A program made the position numbers and the translations under genes. The notes under the pieces are model-generated. The model did not search any database and was not told the DNA's origin. It saw nothing but the letters and a program-made list of their open reading frames with translations. A DNA stretch of 64,000 nucleotides. It comes from Clavelina lepadiformis (lineage: Eukaryota > Chordata > Ascidiacea > Aplousobranchia > Clavelinidae). The stretch lies in contig NC_135240.1 in the NCBI RefSeq assembly GCF_947623445.1, positions 6,262,001-6,326,000 of the forward strand, in the 5' to 3' direction. Positions 45,271 through 56,959 of this stretch are shown here, piece by piece (within the stretch, counting starts at the first letter, position 1; every line of letters begins with the position of its first letter).

Positions 45271-46005
45271 GTTTAAACCATAGATATCTTATATATAATA
45301 ACTAGATATCCAACTCTCGCTGAAAAGTGAAGCAAGCCTGCGATGACACATGCGCCCAAAAGCGTTGGGAGGGAGTGAGAGAAAGGCTAAAAGCCAATTG
45401 TAAATTAGTTCTGTATAGGCCTAATTCTATTGAAGTTTTTCGAAAAGCCGAGCTGTTTGCATTGCGCTATCACCGATTGTTTTTGTAAATATTTGTATTT
45501 TAGCTGTATCAATGAGTAAGCTTGCCTAGGCTAATTGCCTACCGATACCGTATAGGCCTAGCATAAGGCAATGTGGTTGCCCTTCATTTGAGTAAGAGTT
45601 GCATGATCCAAAGCAAATGATTGATACATAAATAATTTCTTTCAACAATTTATTGCCAGAAACATCCTACCATTCGCACAAACTGCTCGCTAATGATACC
45701 GGTACGGTACGGGCCGTTCCAGTATCTGGGCCCATATTTAAACGCCAAACACCCTTTAACTATGCAATTGAGCTTTAGCAATATTGCTTAGCATCGTCTG
45801 CATCAAAAAACGTCTTTCCATTTCATAACTATTTTCCAATGTCACATAATCTTTTCATATGTTGCATTCAACACATATACGCCAGAGCATTTCTGGTCGC
45901 ATGTGTTGACAAAATGGCGGACCCATACTGGCTTCACTTCTTAAAGCGCAACCGCAAGGTAGTTGGATATCTAGTTATTATATATAAGATATCTATGGTT
46001 TAAAC
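45271..46005. mobile_element. 735-bp element with long terminal inverted repeats
   Basis: The ends are inverted copies of at least 42 bp (beginning TTTAAACCATAGATATCTTA at 45272 and its complement ending near 46004). Similarity continues inward (GAAGTGAAGC ... ACACATGCG on both sides). The interior has no transposase. It looks like a non-autonomous DNA transposon; a TTAA or TTTAAA target is possible but cannot be told apart from the repeat itself. Confidence 0.82.
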
Positions 46006-49000
46006 GCGATTGCCCAGTTGTTGTAGAAGGGGCAGTACCGAAACCAGTACCATCGGTACTTTCGGAAAAAAGTACCGGATCATTTTTTCAAAAAATTCTA
46101 GTCGGTGCTAATACTCATTAGTTATAAAGTGCTATTTTAAGGTTTTGAAAAGTAAATGTTTTCTCAAGTTTTACCTTCATTAAAACTTATTGCTAATTTT
46201 AGCTTAGACTGTTCTTTTTTTATCTACAAATGTTATATTAAGTAACAAAGTCACATACTTCAAACGCTACGCCGACAAAGCCTACAGTAAGTGCTTTAGA
46301 TACTTGTGGTGCTTTCAACGTGCTTTTCTAAACCATTGATTAAAAAGTAGCAATTGGGTCATTGGTCTCACTTTTCTAAACCGACGCTCTGTGATATAGC
46401 ATCGCTCATATATCTGTATATCTCATTTGGCAGAAAGTAAAACGTAAGTTGGGCGGTTAAGCAACGCCCGATTAAGGAATGGCCATTTTGAACAAGCTTT
46501 GGCCTCCAACGATGAATAAATGATGAAATCAACGAACAAAAAAACAAGTTGAACGTAAGCTGCCAAAGCATCAAACTTGTGTTACTATCTCATCACTACA
46601 AAACACGCTTAGTCGTCACTTCCGATAGTCGAGACATGATTTAGGCAAAGTGACACGTTCCAGTTGTGGATCAAAACCCGTCTAACGGTGTTGCAGAACC
46701 AGTAGAGCGTGCAGTGAACTAGTTTGTTGTGAAGGAAGCTCCCTCAGACCAAACTCGTTCTCAGCGCTTGCTGAACATTTTCTCTGATGGGTCTAAAACT
46801 GTGCGCACACGCGGTCGTAACAACAACCCATCGAGCCTATGCGCTATAATTTTAAGAAAGGGGTTCGATCTGGGTCAAGTAAAAACATTTTGATTCGGTT
46901 CAAGATTTTTCAACTATCATTTTGCTTCGGATTTACAGTAGATATAGCGTCAAAGTACTAAACACGGGATAAACAAACCACACCAAGTTGGTGCACTTGG
47001 ATTGTATTTGAGGTGTAACTCGATTCGACGCATTTTACCATTGTCAAGATATTAATAGAGAATATTTTTTATACGCGTTTTAGCCAACAACTCGCTTTCG
47101 AAAATATTGAATATTATCATATTTTGAGTGTTTTAGTTTATATGCTTGTTGTTATATTTTTTTACGCGGACTCTTATTTTACAAATCGCTCGCTTGAAGT
47201 AGGGATTCCAAAGTTGGTTGTTTTTTACTGTTTTCCAAATTAACTACAATTATTACCATCCTTTTATTTGCGGCATTAGGCTAAACACCATATTAGTATT
47301 ATCTACATGCATAATACAATAGAGACCGACGCTACCTCTTTGTAAATACATTTTGCACTGAACCTTTTGCAGGTTTTCGTGCATTTTTTCGCAGACCACC
47401 GATGTTGATCTTAAAAATGACGTAATTCTTATCGTTGTTTCTCAACTTGGATTGACGACGTTACTTCATGAACGATTTCATTTTGATTAATGACAAAACA
47501 AAAAGGCGAGTCTGCTTCTTGGAGCCTCCAGGTTTCACACAACTGAGCTTCCTACAATGAACGCATGAATGGGACAAAAGTTAATAGAATGTAAAAGTTA
47601 CTCAAAGTGAAATTATAGTTAATTAGGAGAAATCACTAAAAGAGCCTTACAGCAGACAAAGGGAAGCTATGCGACGTCACAGCACAGATAAATTAGGCGA
47701 CACTAAAAGCAACAAGTTAGAATCTACGTCACTTTGGTGGAGGAAAAAATTCGTATACGCTGCATTCTACTCGAAATAATCGTAATGGCGCAAGATATGG
47801 AATATGTTATAAAACATCTCGAAACGCTGCTTCGGTCAATCATGTCTAAATGGGTCCCTGCCCTAATCATACTGAGGAGAATGAGTAACCAAAGCAATAA
47901 CAATTCTATTCAGGCTACTTCTTGACTTGTTATAATGGTATGTTGCTGAAATAACCGAAACTCAAAATTCTTATGAAATATCGACAATGTTTTGCGTTCA
48001 TTGCTATCGTATTCTGTATATGCAGATTATTGCGTGAAAGCCTACGAAGGCAACTCCGTTTAAATAATTTCATAAACCGACGTCATGCTGGCCCACATTT
48101 TTAATGCAAGACCATGGTTCATGAGGGATGTACGATACGCGCAATAACACACTCTATAAACTTTTTAAACGTTACGAGCGTGCTAATTACAACACAAACA
48201 ACATGAACTTCAAGTCTAGAGGTCAACCAATGGCAAAATAAACAATACCGAGCTCCCATGGAAAATAAATACAACAGCCGTTCGCCCAGGTAAGGGAGTC
48301 ACCGGTAATGCCAAATAGTCAAGAGTGTTGCAAGAGATCAAACATTAACGGACGTTTTCCCGACCCCCAGAAATAACTAAAGACTCAGCAAATATCACCT
48401 CAAAGAACGTCATGCTGGCCAATCAGGGAACACATGACTCGCTGTGAAATTAAAGAACTACCTGACACTTGTAACCACAACTTCTGCGAATCTATCGTGA
48501 TGCAAAAAGAAAATAATGGTTAGGAAACTGCCTTAGTAATAAAAGAAAAATGTCATTTTACAGCAATTGGGATTAAGTTTCATGTGGATATAGCCACAGC
48601 CCACAGGTAAGAAAAGAAAATCATAAGCCAACGTTTAACACTTAATATGATATCGGATTTCCTTTATCAAGTCATGCTACAAACAATTAAAATCAGGGTG
48701 TGACGAATTGCTGCTTTTTGGGTTTGGATAACAAACCATAACCGGCTTAAACCGGTTCTTTTCTTTCTGAATTTTACTTCTAATTTTCGTTTTAAGCAAG
48801 TTTCGTTGAAAGCAGCATCAGCGAAATTATCGAAACGTGACCAAATCGAAACTTGATTTTACGAAAGGCATCGCTGTGGATGGAACATATTTTAACAACA
48901 TATTTGTTGTTTGCATTACATACATTAGTCAGGGACGCCCGCAGAATATTTCAATGTGGTACCGGTGCGCACTACAAATGCTACGTCAAGATATTTAAAC

Positions 49001-49208
49001 GTTTCGCTTTAAAATGCAATGTCGAAGTTCAAATTAATCCTACTTGATAAATGATACGTGTGTATACTCTGTGGGTGCCCATGGTAGCCTGCACTAATTC
49101 AAATCTAATACACGAGTTCTGTTCAAAAAGTATCCGACCTTTTTTTTTTCTCCCCAAAAGTAGCGCCACTAAGTAGCGCTAAATTTTTTCACTCATTCAA
49201 ATCTAATA
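46006..49208. other. Intergenic, no gene recognised
   Basis: No splice-supported gene. Some motifs recur upstream of CRD-6 (AAAATTCGTATACG near 47746 and 53065; CATAACCGGC plus AACCGGT near 48739 and 52512), suggesting old duplicated flanking sequence. Confidence 0.4.
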
Positions 49209-49531
49209 TACCCGTAAAACCTCTATTTCACCGCCACCTCTAATTGAACGCCACCTTTAATAGAACACCACTTTTAGCGGCGGAATTGTATTAGCAGGTC
49301 TCTACTGATAATTATACAATTGATTAAGTTTTCACAATCTAGCAGTTAAAGCAGCCATTTAAAAGATACCAACCAACATACCGGTAGTAACAATGCAGTA
49401 TCACGTTACAATAAGCAGCAGTAAAATAGAGCGCCAACCTCTAATTGAACGTCACCTCTAATAGAACGCCACTTTTAAACAAGAGTTGAAAAATAGAGCG
49501 CTATGGCGGTGAAATAGAGGTTTTACGGTAA
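49209..49531. mobile_element. Palindromic MITE, intact copy
   Basis: Ends CCGTAAAACCTCTATTTC and its complement near 49511-49530, with internal repeats of CCACCTCTAATTGAACG. It is the same family as the interrupted copy at 3252-5680. It lies about 220 bp upstream of the CRD-5 start codon, just outside its putative kappaB site. Confidence 0.85.
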
Positions 49532-49602
49532 ACTTGGTTGGCACGTTGACAAGTTTCGTTACCAATAACCACAAGAGAAGAGATTTAAGGGAATTGTGAA
49601 AC

Positions 49603-49614
49603 GGGGTATTCCCC
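49603..49614. promoter_or_regulatory. kappaB palindrome upstream of CRD-5
   Basis: GGGGTATTCCCC contains GGGGTATTCC, an exact match to GGGRNWYYCC, 135 bp before the CRD-5 ATG. A second kappaB-like sequence, GAAAACTCCCC, follows at 49621-49631. Confidence 0.55.
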
Positions 49615-49749
49615 GTGACAGAAAACTCCCCGTTGCGCATTTATAAACACGAATTCTCCCTAAACTGGTTCATTCTTCAATTAACTCGAGTGCAGGTAAA
49701 GCCAAAAGGCGTGTATTAGCCTGTAAAGTACGAATAAATACATACAGTT

Positions 49750-51311
49750 ATGCAACTTTCCGGTTCAGCTGCGATTGGTCTGTGCTGCCTTTTGTGTATC
49801 CACTTCGCTGTGACTGCAGCAGTTGACGAAGACACGAGGTAAGTTACCTTGTACCGCAGATAACGAGGGTTGTTAATTTTCGAAACACGTTTCGTAGACG
49901 TTGATCAGAAGACGTAACGTCTCACTGCTTATGCTCAGCGATTATGACAACACCACCAATACTTGTCGAGAGGGATGTTTGACGGAGGAATTCTTGAAGC
50001 AAACCGCCTTCGACAACGCTGTCTTCAGAGTTATTGCGGTAAGCTAAATTCACCTTCGAACCGCAAATTGACTCCAATGAAATGTTGTACAGGATACTAA
50101 AAATTTACAGGCTGTGCAAGAGGCCGACCTACAATGCAGACTAAAACATGGCATCGACTTCTACAACAGCGGGGCTGGCTGCCGAGACTGCCAACAAGAC
50201 TGTAATCCTCCATCTAGAAGTATGACGAAAACTTGCTTTCAGAAATGCGGGAGTTTTATGGAAAAGCAGAAGTTGACAGACGAATTACAACAGCTGAAAA
50301 CAGAAAATGCGGTTCGTTTTGTTGTTTTCGAGTGTCTCAAACACGATCTCACTAAACATTCTAGTAATCGCTTATACTGGGTTCTTGATCCCAAGTTTAA
50401 GTTACCCAGTTTATTGGTGAAACAAACATCTTTGTTGTGTAAATAAGAACGCAAAGGAACCATCATAATTGTGGTTGTCTTATTTTCAGATTCTTAAAGA
50501 GCAACAAAACGTTACAGCGACAACTGTTGTGGCCCTTGCGGAAAGCAACAGAAGTTTGCAGACACGTCTTGAGGTTCGTGTTCTCATAAGCGCCTAAATT
50601 ACGTCGAAAATATTACCAAGGTAAATATTTGAACCTAAGCACCGCTTTCATGTCTGCCGTATGCCACTTACGTAGGTTGCGGAAAACCAGCTGATTTCAA
50701 CTATCAGTGACTTCAACCGATTAAGCAGCAAACATGAAACCGACCAACAGCAGTCGCAGTCTACGTCGGGAAGTTGGCATATCGGGACTGTAGTGGTTGT
50801 AGGCGTATTGTTTGCCTTGATCATTGTCGTGATTGTCGGCGTTATAGTCAGTCATTTGCAGTTAAAGAAGTACGCGCGCGAAACGTAAGTGTTTCTTTTT
50901 TGTTCCTTCGTGACGTTCTTAAAATGATGGTAATAGCTGGTGTTAAGAGTTTAGTGTTTTGTGGTTTACTTTTTCAAGCCGGCGCTCTTAATCAACTATT
51001 GCGATAATTTGATTGGTGTATATAGCTTGTTTAAAAAAACTTAACCGCGTAACCGGCTCGGTTAACACACAGCAGTGTGCTATGAAGCATACCGCCATTT
51101 AGCCTGCGTGCTCCTTCACATTTTTACCGCTTTGCAGTAGCCCGTGCGTTTGGTGGAAAAACCGTTTTCAGCGCTTAATATCTTTAATAGGTTTAGACCC
51201 AAAGAATCAACTGCTCAACATCCCACCACCGACCAATTAGCGGCACAAGAAGAAAACCAACATTTATGCAACGAAAATGGAAACGCACATGACAACCCGG
51301 CGCAAACTTAG
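49750..51311 (+). CDS. CRD-5: six-exon BCMA/TACI-like membrane protein
   Basis: Exons 49750-49838, 49939-50038, 50111-50311, 50490-50573, 50676-50884 and 51191-51311 give 267 residues. Signal peptide MQLSGSAAIGLCCLLCIHFA. Exon 2 has the Cys pair CREGC plus EEFLKQTAFDNAVFRVIA, combining CRD-2/3 and CRD-1/4 features. Cys-rich module C72-x14-C87-x2-C90-x3-C94-x10-C105-x3-C109 (HGIDFYNSGAG). A Gln/Ser-rich stalk leads to a TM helix (about 194-216). The tail contains AAQEE (245-249), matching the minimal TRAF motif [PSAT]-x-[QE]-E in two registers. Exon 5 is 24 bp longer than in CRD-2 and CRD-3. Poly(A) signal at 51840. Confidence 0.88.
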
Positions 51312-53532
51312 ACCGGTTTGGACCAGTTCGTACAAGCGTCGGCCTCAATACGTTTCACGATCGAATGTGCGCGAGACGTCACATCTCAATGTACGTCACT
51401 AGATAATTAGTTTGAAGTCAACAGTTTGAAGTCAACGAAATTTTAGCAGCTCGTTATTTATTCCAACTTTGTCGCTGCTTCCATTACACTGACCTCTTTC
51501 GGTAACATAGAAACACTCAGCAACAACACTCAGGAAGCACTAAATAGATCACTCATAACAATCCATTTGAAGCTATTTTTACATATTTGTTCTTAGTATT
51601 CCGCTTTAAAACCTTTGTAGTACAATATTTAAAACTTTGCATTCCTTATACATCTTGAGGAAATTTTGAAAATGAGGTTTATCTTGCTGTACAGTAGATA
51701 ATGAGCTACTGTTCAGTTGTTTTAGTTCCCAGTGATGTCGTTTGAATTTTAACAGCATTGCGTTTGTTACATGTTATGTCATGGTGATGAACGTGTTTTG
51801 AAATATTTATGTTTATTTTATGAAATACGTATTTTTTGAAATAAACTTTTTGGATTTGAAGCGGTTACATCAAGTTATTTCGTCCAGACTCAGCAACCAT
51901 TGGTCTGTGTTAGGCTGTTAGGTCCCAATGGCCAACTTGAGGTCAGCAGATTGGCCATTGGTAGATAAGATGTTTTGCCGTCTGGGAATCCAATCCACAT
52001 TTGGAGAATGGGGGGTCGGCAAGGCCCCAGCAAAACATGCCACTGATAAAAACAGGGCGATTGAGCCTAACCCAACCCTTTCCAGGCTGATCTAGTCCGG
52101 GTGGGAGTTTGGTGTTGGACTGTGTTCGCAGGCTGCTGGGAGGGAAGGGAGTTCAACTGAGGGCGTTACAAAAGATGAAAGGTTTTGTCGCCCCGACAAT
52201 GCAAAATAAGTTGCCACGTGAGAGCGTGCTGTGCTCGAGCGCTCAGAAAACACATCACTTTCGTCAACAAAAAATATTCCATCAAACATATCGGCTCCAG
52301 CTTAAACCGAAGCTGCAACAATAAAATATAACAATGAAAAATTTCCTAAATTATGCATTTGAGACAAAAAGTCACGCGCGTGATAGTCGAGAACAATGAG
52401 CGTCATAAATTATACCTTAGCGCTTTAAACATCTACCCTTCAACAAGCCACAAATATAGCCTCAAATCTCGATGTGGTCGAGAGTTGATTCTTAGATTAA
52501 CTAACAAAGTCATAACCGGCAGCAACCGGTCCTTTCTGGATTTACCATTCATTTAATTCTTTTAACTGCGAGTGTGTCTGCTGTCTATACGTCAGTTAAT
52601 AACAACCCAAACACCTTACTGGGAAAAATATAATGTCGCTATTTTAAAGAGGCCCGCATACTAAATAGCTTATTAGCCTATAACATTCTTAAGTTCAGCA
52701 GCATATTGGAGGAAATTGATGTATTGAAGAAATCAAAGCAATTTTTAGACCGTGCAATCCTTCACCCTGTTGCGAACAAAACGTCATCACAATACACAGA
52801 TAAAATTTCCTCGGTAATATCGGCCAGGTTTAGACGAATCCTTTCAACTGGTTTCACGGACGAAGCAGCGTGTTAGAAAGTGGAACCTGATGAAAAGACG
52901 ATAAACAGCCCATAATAGGCTAATTCAAGGGAGGAAATGCATAAATTTGAAGGGAGACGTCACCGACAACAAGTAAAAGCACGACACAAACATATTTGTC
53001 TTAATATGAAACTAAGATCATGCAAGTATGTCGCAACGATTAGCTTCGTCGTTGGTTAACCAAAAATTCGTATACGACGTAACAATGGGGAAATGTAATT
53101 CGCGTACGTGACGGGGAACAGGTAATGCAAAGTTATGAGATACCAACAACCATATAGAATTGCTAGCTATTGTATTACATTCAAGGCAGTAGCCACTGGT
53201 ATTAAAATCTAACGCGACCCTTAATTGATGCGCACGAACCGTTGTGCAATCTGTGCATTATTCCGGTTACGTCACTGGTCAACGACCCCGGGTTTTGCCC
53301 GTAATTTTCCATTATTGACCGGCGACAATTTTTGACAACACCGTTAGCATATTGCAGTTATTTATCGTGCGCGAAATAAACTGGTTTCAACCGGTCGGAA
53401 GAAGAAAATCATCAGCTGTTGTTTTACGCGACAGCTACGTCTGCTTTCCTGCTGACGAAAAAGAAATTTCCGAAACATTATCCGTTGTCTTTGCGAATTC
53501 GACAAACTCCTAAGCAGTTCAAATCACGTGAT
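51312..53532. other. CRD-5 3' UTR and intergenic, with a GC-richer patch
   Basis: The UTR runs to the AATAAA at 51840. The patch 51880-52230 is clearly GC-richer than its surroundings (GGGGGGTCGGCAAGGCCCCAG, GTCCGGGTGGGAG) and may be an inserted element or SINE-like sequence; no ends were found. The rest holds no recognisable gene. Confidence 0.45.
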
Positions 53533-55111
53533 CACGTCACCTGATCGATCTAGATCTAGCTCGCTCTAGGCAATGATATGATAAAGAATGATATTTAATT
53601 GTGTAGGTAAGGTGCCGTGTATACAACTTTGAACACGACAAAACCGCCTCAAACTACTACAATCGGAGAGGTAGTTTGTTTCAAAAACATCATCACGTCA
53701 TGATAATCATAAACACCTGCAAACGACTGAACAATCGTTCACATATTGTGTCAAAATAAGACGCTTTCAAAACCTTTCCAACCAAGTTTGGTAGAGACAG
53801 AATGTGCAGTTGGCATGGTTTTGTTGGAAAGCTGGTATTACGTCGTAAACGTTACGTCATCATGCTCGGAAATGTGTGTAGAGTAACAGGTAACGGTTAG
53901 CATACGCGGAAAGATTGGAACCTCTGACTGAAATAAATAAAAAGATCTGTAACTCAACAATCTGATTCTTAAAAATACTCGATCGCTCTTTTCTTGGTTT
54001 ACCAGGCTGCGGTTGATGCAGTTTAAGTAACATCGATAACCGACATTAGGCTTAGATTTGTTTTTCTATTCAGATATTTTTGAGGCTACGTCGAAAATAT
54101 CTCTCACATTTTTCTGCTGAAATTAAAACAACGTCACCAACAAGAATCGGACGCTCATTGGTATTGAGCAATAAGATCAGACAAGTTTGTGAACATTTTA
54201 ATGGAGCATAATCTGTACTTTTCCACAGACCACGCGAAACAGTCATTGCTAGGCACGTGTTACACCAAACTATTGTGATGTGACAGGAAATCATTTAACG
54301 ACGCAGCTTTCACAACTAAACATATCTGAAAGTTACCCAAGCGTCCCATTGTAAACAGTCTGAAGTCCAAAATTACAAAATCCGGTAACTTTCCACTACG
54401 AGCGATGTGTTTCTACGATATAAGTTTCCGTTTTATCAACTCGTGGGTTCACTTGGGTTGTAGTTATCACGAGGTAAACCAACAGCTACTACTATACTGG
54501 CCGCGCTTGCGTTGCACTACATCGTAATTTGCAGCCAAATGATATGTTTGCAGACAGGGCCAGCATTAGGCCAATACGAGCGATGCGACTGCGTTTGGCC
54601 AAGCGCTGCTTTGCACAAAAACGACAATTTAGCTTCTAATTTATTTTATTCTATTTATGCTATTTCTCAATTTGTTATTGAAAGAGAATATTTTGGCGAA
54701 AATTTATCACAAAGCAAAACTTTGATCGAAGCTGGTTTGTAGATGGTCGATATACGTCATCGTTATTATTATTATTACGTAAAGCTATTCAAAATTTGCA
54801 AGGGGAGCCGACATCAGTTCGTGCGTTGGTTCCCGCGCTTTCTAATGCCGGCCCTGTATGTAAGGCAAGTTTCTAAAACGTTATTATAATTGTAAGGGAA
54901 CAGATGTTTTGAGGAATTTCTTTCAAAATACGTTTTGCCGCAAACATTTTTGGTTTTTAGATCGTAGTTAACAATTGTAAACGGTTCGTTTGAATTTGGG
55001 CTGTGCAAAATACAGCACCTACTTATAAGCGGGATTGAGATTTGTAGAATTATTGCAACAGGAAATCAACCGAGAACCATAGTTTGCGAATTCAAGCATT
55101 TTTTTATTTTC
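53533..55111. repeat. First unit of a 1.6 kb tandem duplication
   Basis: Landmarks in order match 55231-56897: CACGTCACCTGA, TTAATTGTGTAGGTAAGGTG, a long block at 54293-54400 (TTAACGACGCAGCTTTCACA..., CCAAGCGTCCCATTGTAAAC), ATACGTTTTGC and ATTCAAGCATTTTTTTAT. No gene is seen in the unit. Confidence 0.75.
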
Positions 55112-55230
55112 TTCGCCACGGATTTCGCGTATTCTTGGCAAAATATTTCATCCATTTTTTGCTTGTCTGTTGAATACAAGATCCAATAACAATTCCATTG
55201 TTTTCACGAGTTCTGTAAACTCCAACAGAT

Positions 55231-56897
55231 ATGACATTACGTCACCTGACCGCTCGAGACAATGCCCAGCCAAGCAGTGATTCTTAATTGTGCAGGTAAG
55301 GTGCCATGTTTACCGCTTTTCACATAACTAAAACTTTCCACTTCAAAGTAATACAATCTGAGCAGTTGTTTGTTTCAAAAACCATAACCACGTGACCTAC
55401 ATCGGGTTATAAACATCTATTTTTACAAGGAAAGAGCATTTGGGAATTATATTTTCTCTCAACAAGCTTTGGAAACTTGTCGACCAAGTTTAATGATATA
55501 AATTGATAAGTGCGCCGTTAACGTTCCCCTAGAAAAAGTATTATGTTCTGGAATCAAATTTTACCGCGAAAATAACAGACACGGCCTATTTGAATACGGT
55601 AAAGGTGCCTCTGACTGATACTTGATTGCTGGGTTAACAACAAATATTGGATGCCGATTGATAATGGACAATAAGATGAAGCAGCTTCAGTAAAGGAGGA
55701 GAACCTGTACTTTTCCATGCGATCACGCAGGACTTTATTGCTAGGCACGTGTTACGTCAGACTATTGTATCGTGTCAGGAAATCATTTAACGACGCAGCT
55801 TTCACTACTAAACATATCTGAAAGTTACCCAAGCGTCCCATTGTAAACAGTCTGAAGTCCAAAACTGCAAACTCCAGTAATTTTCCACTACGACGGATGT
55901 GGTTCTACGATATAAGTTTCCATATTATCAACTCACAGATTAGTTTGGTTGAAGCACTTACGAGGTAAAGAAGTGACATACGAAGCTACTAGTATGCCGG
56001 TCGCGCTTATGTTGCCGCATTGTGATGTATTATGCAGCCGAGCGGACCGCTTTTACGGGTAGTTTTTGAAAATGTTACTATGTTTAAACCCTATTCTAAC
56101 TAGGCTTGGCTTCTCCCGCACACTGTCATAGCAAAACGTGGCGTACAGTTGCATTGTTTGCTGTAGAAACTTGAAATTTGGTGACTTTTCCTAAAAAATG
56201 TTCAGCTATCTGTCCATGTTTGTTTGATAAAGTTGGATTTTGTAATTTTTAAGATATTGCGATATTTTCATAATTTTCCTCTGCTTTGCTCTGCTCTCCG
56301 CATTGAAGCGTATTACTCATTTACGCACCAATAACTCGACTAACTATTCTCTTTCGTTCTCTTCTCGCGGTCAGCTGGTTTTCCGCACAGCGGGGACGCG
56401 GCGTAACAAGAAGAATTTCTAGAAATGTGTCACTTTTAGAAATACTTAATTTACACTAAATTCACTTTCTTTAGTTTTACAATTATGATGTATACAGGAA
56501 GCCAGATGATTTTTCTACTAACCTGTCAAAATCCGATCAGTTTACGACATATAGTTTTCTAGTAATTAACGATTGAAAATGTGTGTGCGGGGTCGGCCAC
56601 ACCTAGTTTTTTAGTAAACTCGCGAGCCTGGTTAGGATAGGGTAAAGGGAATTGATGTTTAAATACGTTTTGCGACAAACACTCCTAGTTTTTCGATCAC
56701 AGCAGCTGGAAATAGTTCAAACAAGTTCAGATCGTGGAAACAAACTGCTCCTGTTATAAGGTGTAATATTTCCAGCATGAATGAACACCAAAACTGAAAT
56801 AGAAATTTTGAGTTTTCAATCATCTTATCAGCCAACATACGAACATAGTTAGCAAACGTTGTTAATAAACTGTACATTCAAGCATTTTTTTATTATT
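55231..56897. repeat. Second unit of the tandem duplication, upstream of CRD-6
   Basis: Direct repeat of 53533-55111 ending about 60 bp before the CRD-6 ATG, so it contains the presumed CRD-6 promoter. No full kappaB palindrome was found here; only a GGGAATT half site near 56647. Confidence 0.75.
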
Positions 56898-56959
56898 TTA
56901 CCATAGATTCTGTGTATTGTTTCGAAATAATTAACAAACAACAAACCACTTAAAGCAAA

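Noticed and set aside
46800-46885. GGTTCGATCTGG, similar to a tRNA B box
   Set aside because: No A box at the right distance and no acceptor-stem pairing was found.
47734-47925. 63-codon frame starting MVEEKIRIRC
   Set aside because: No signal peptide, domain or exon partner; judged chance.
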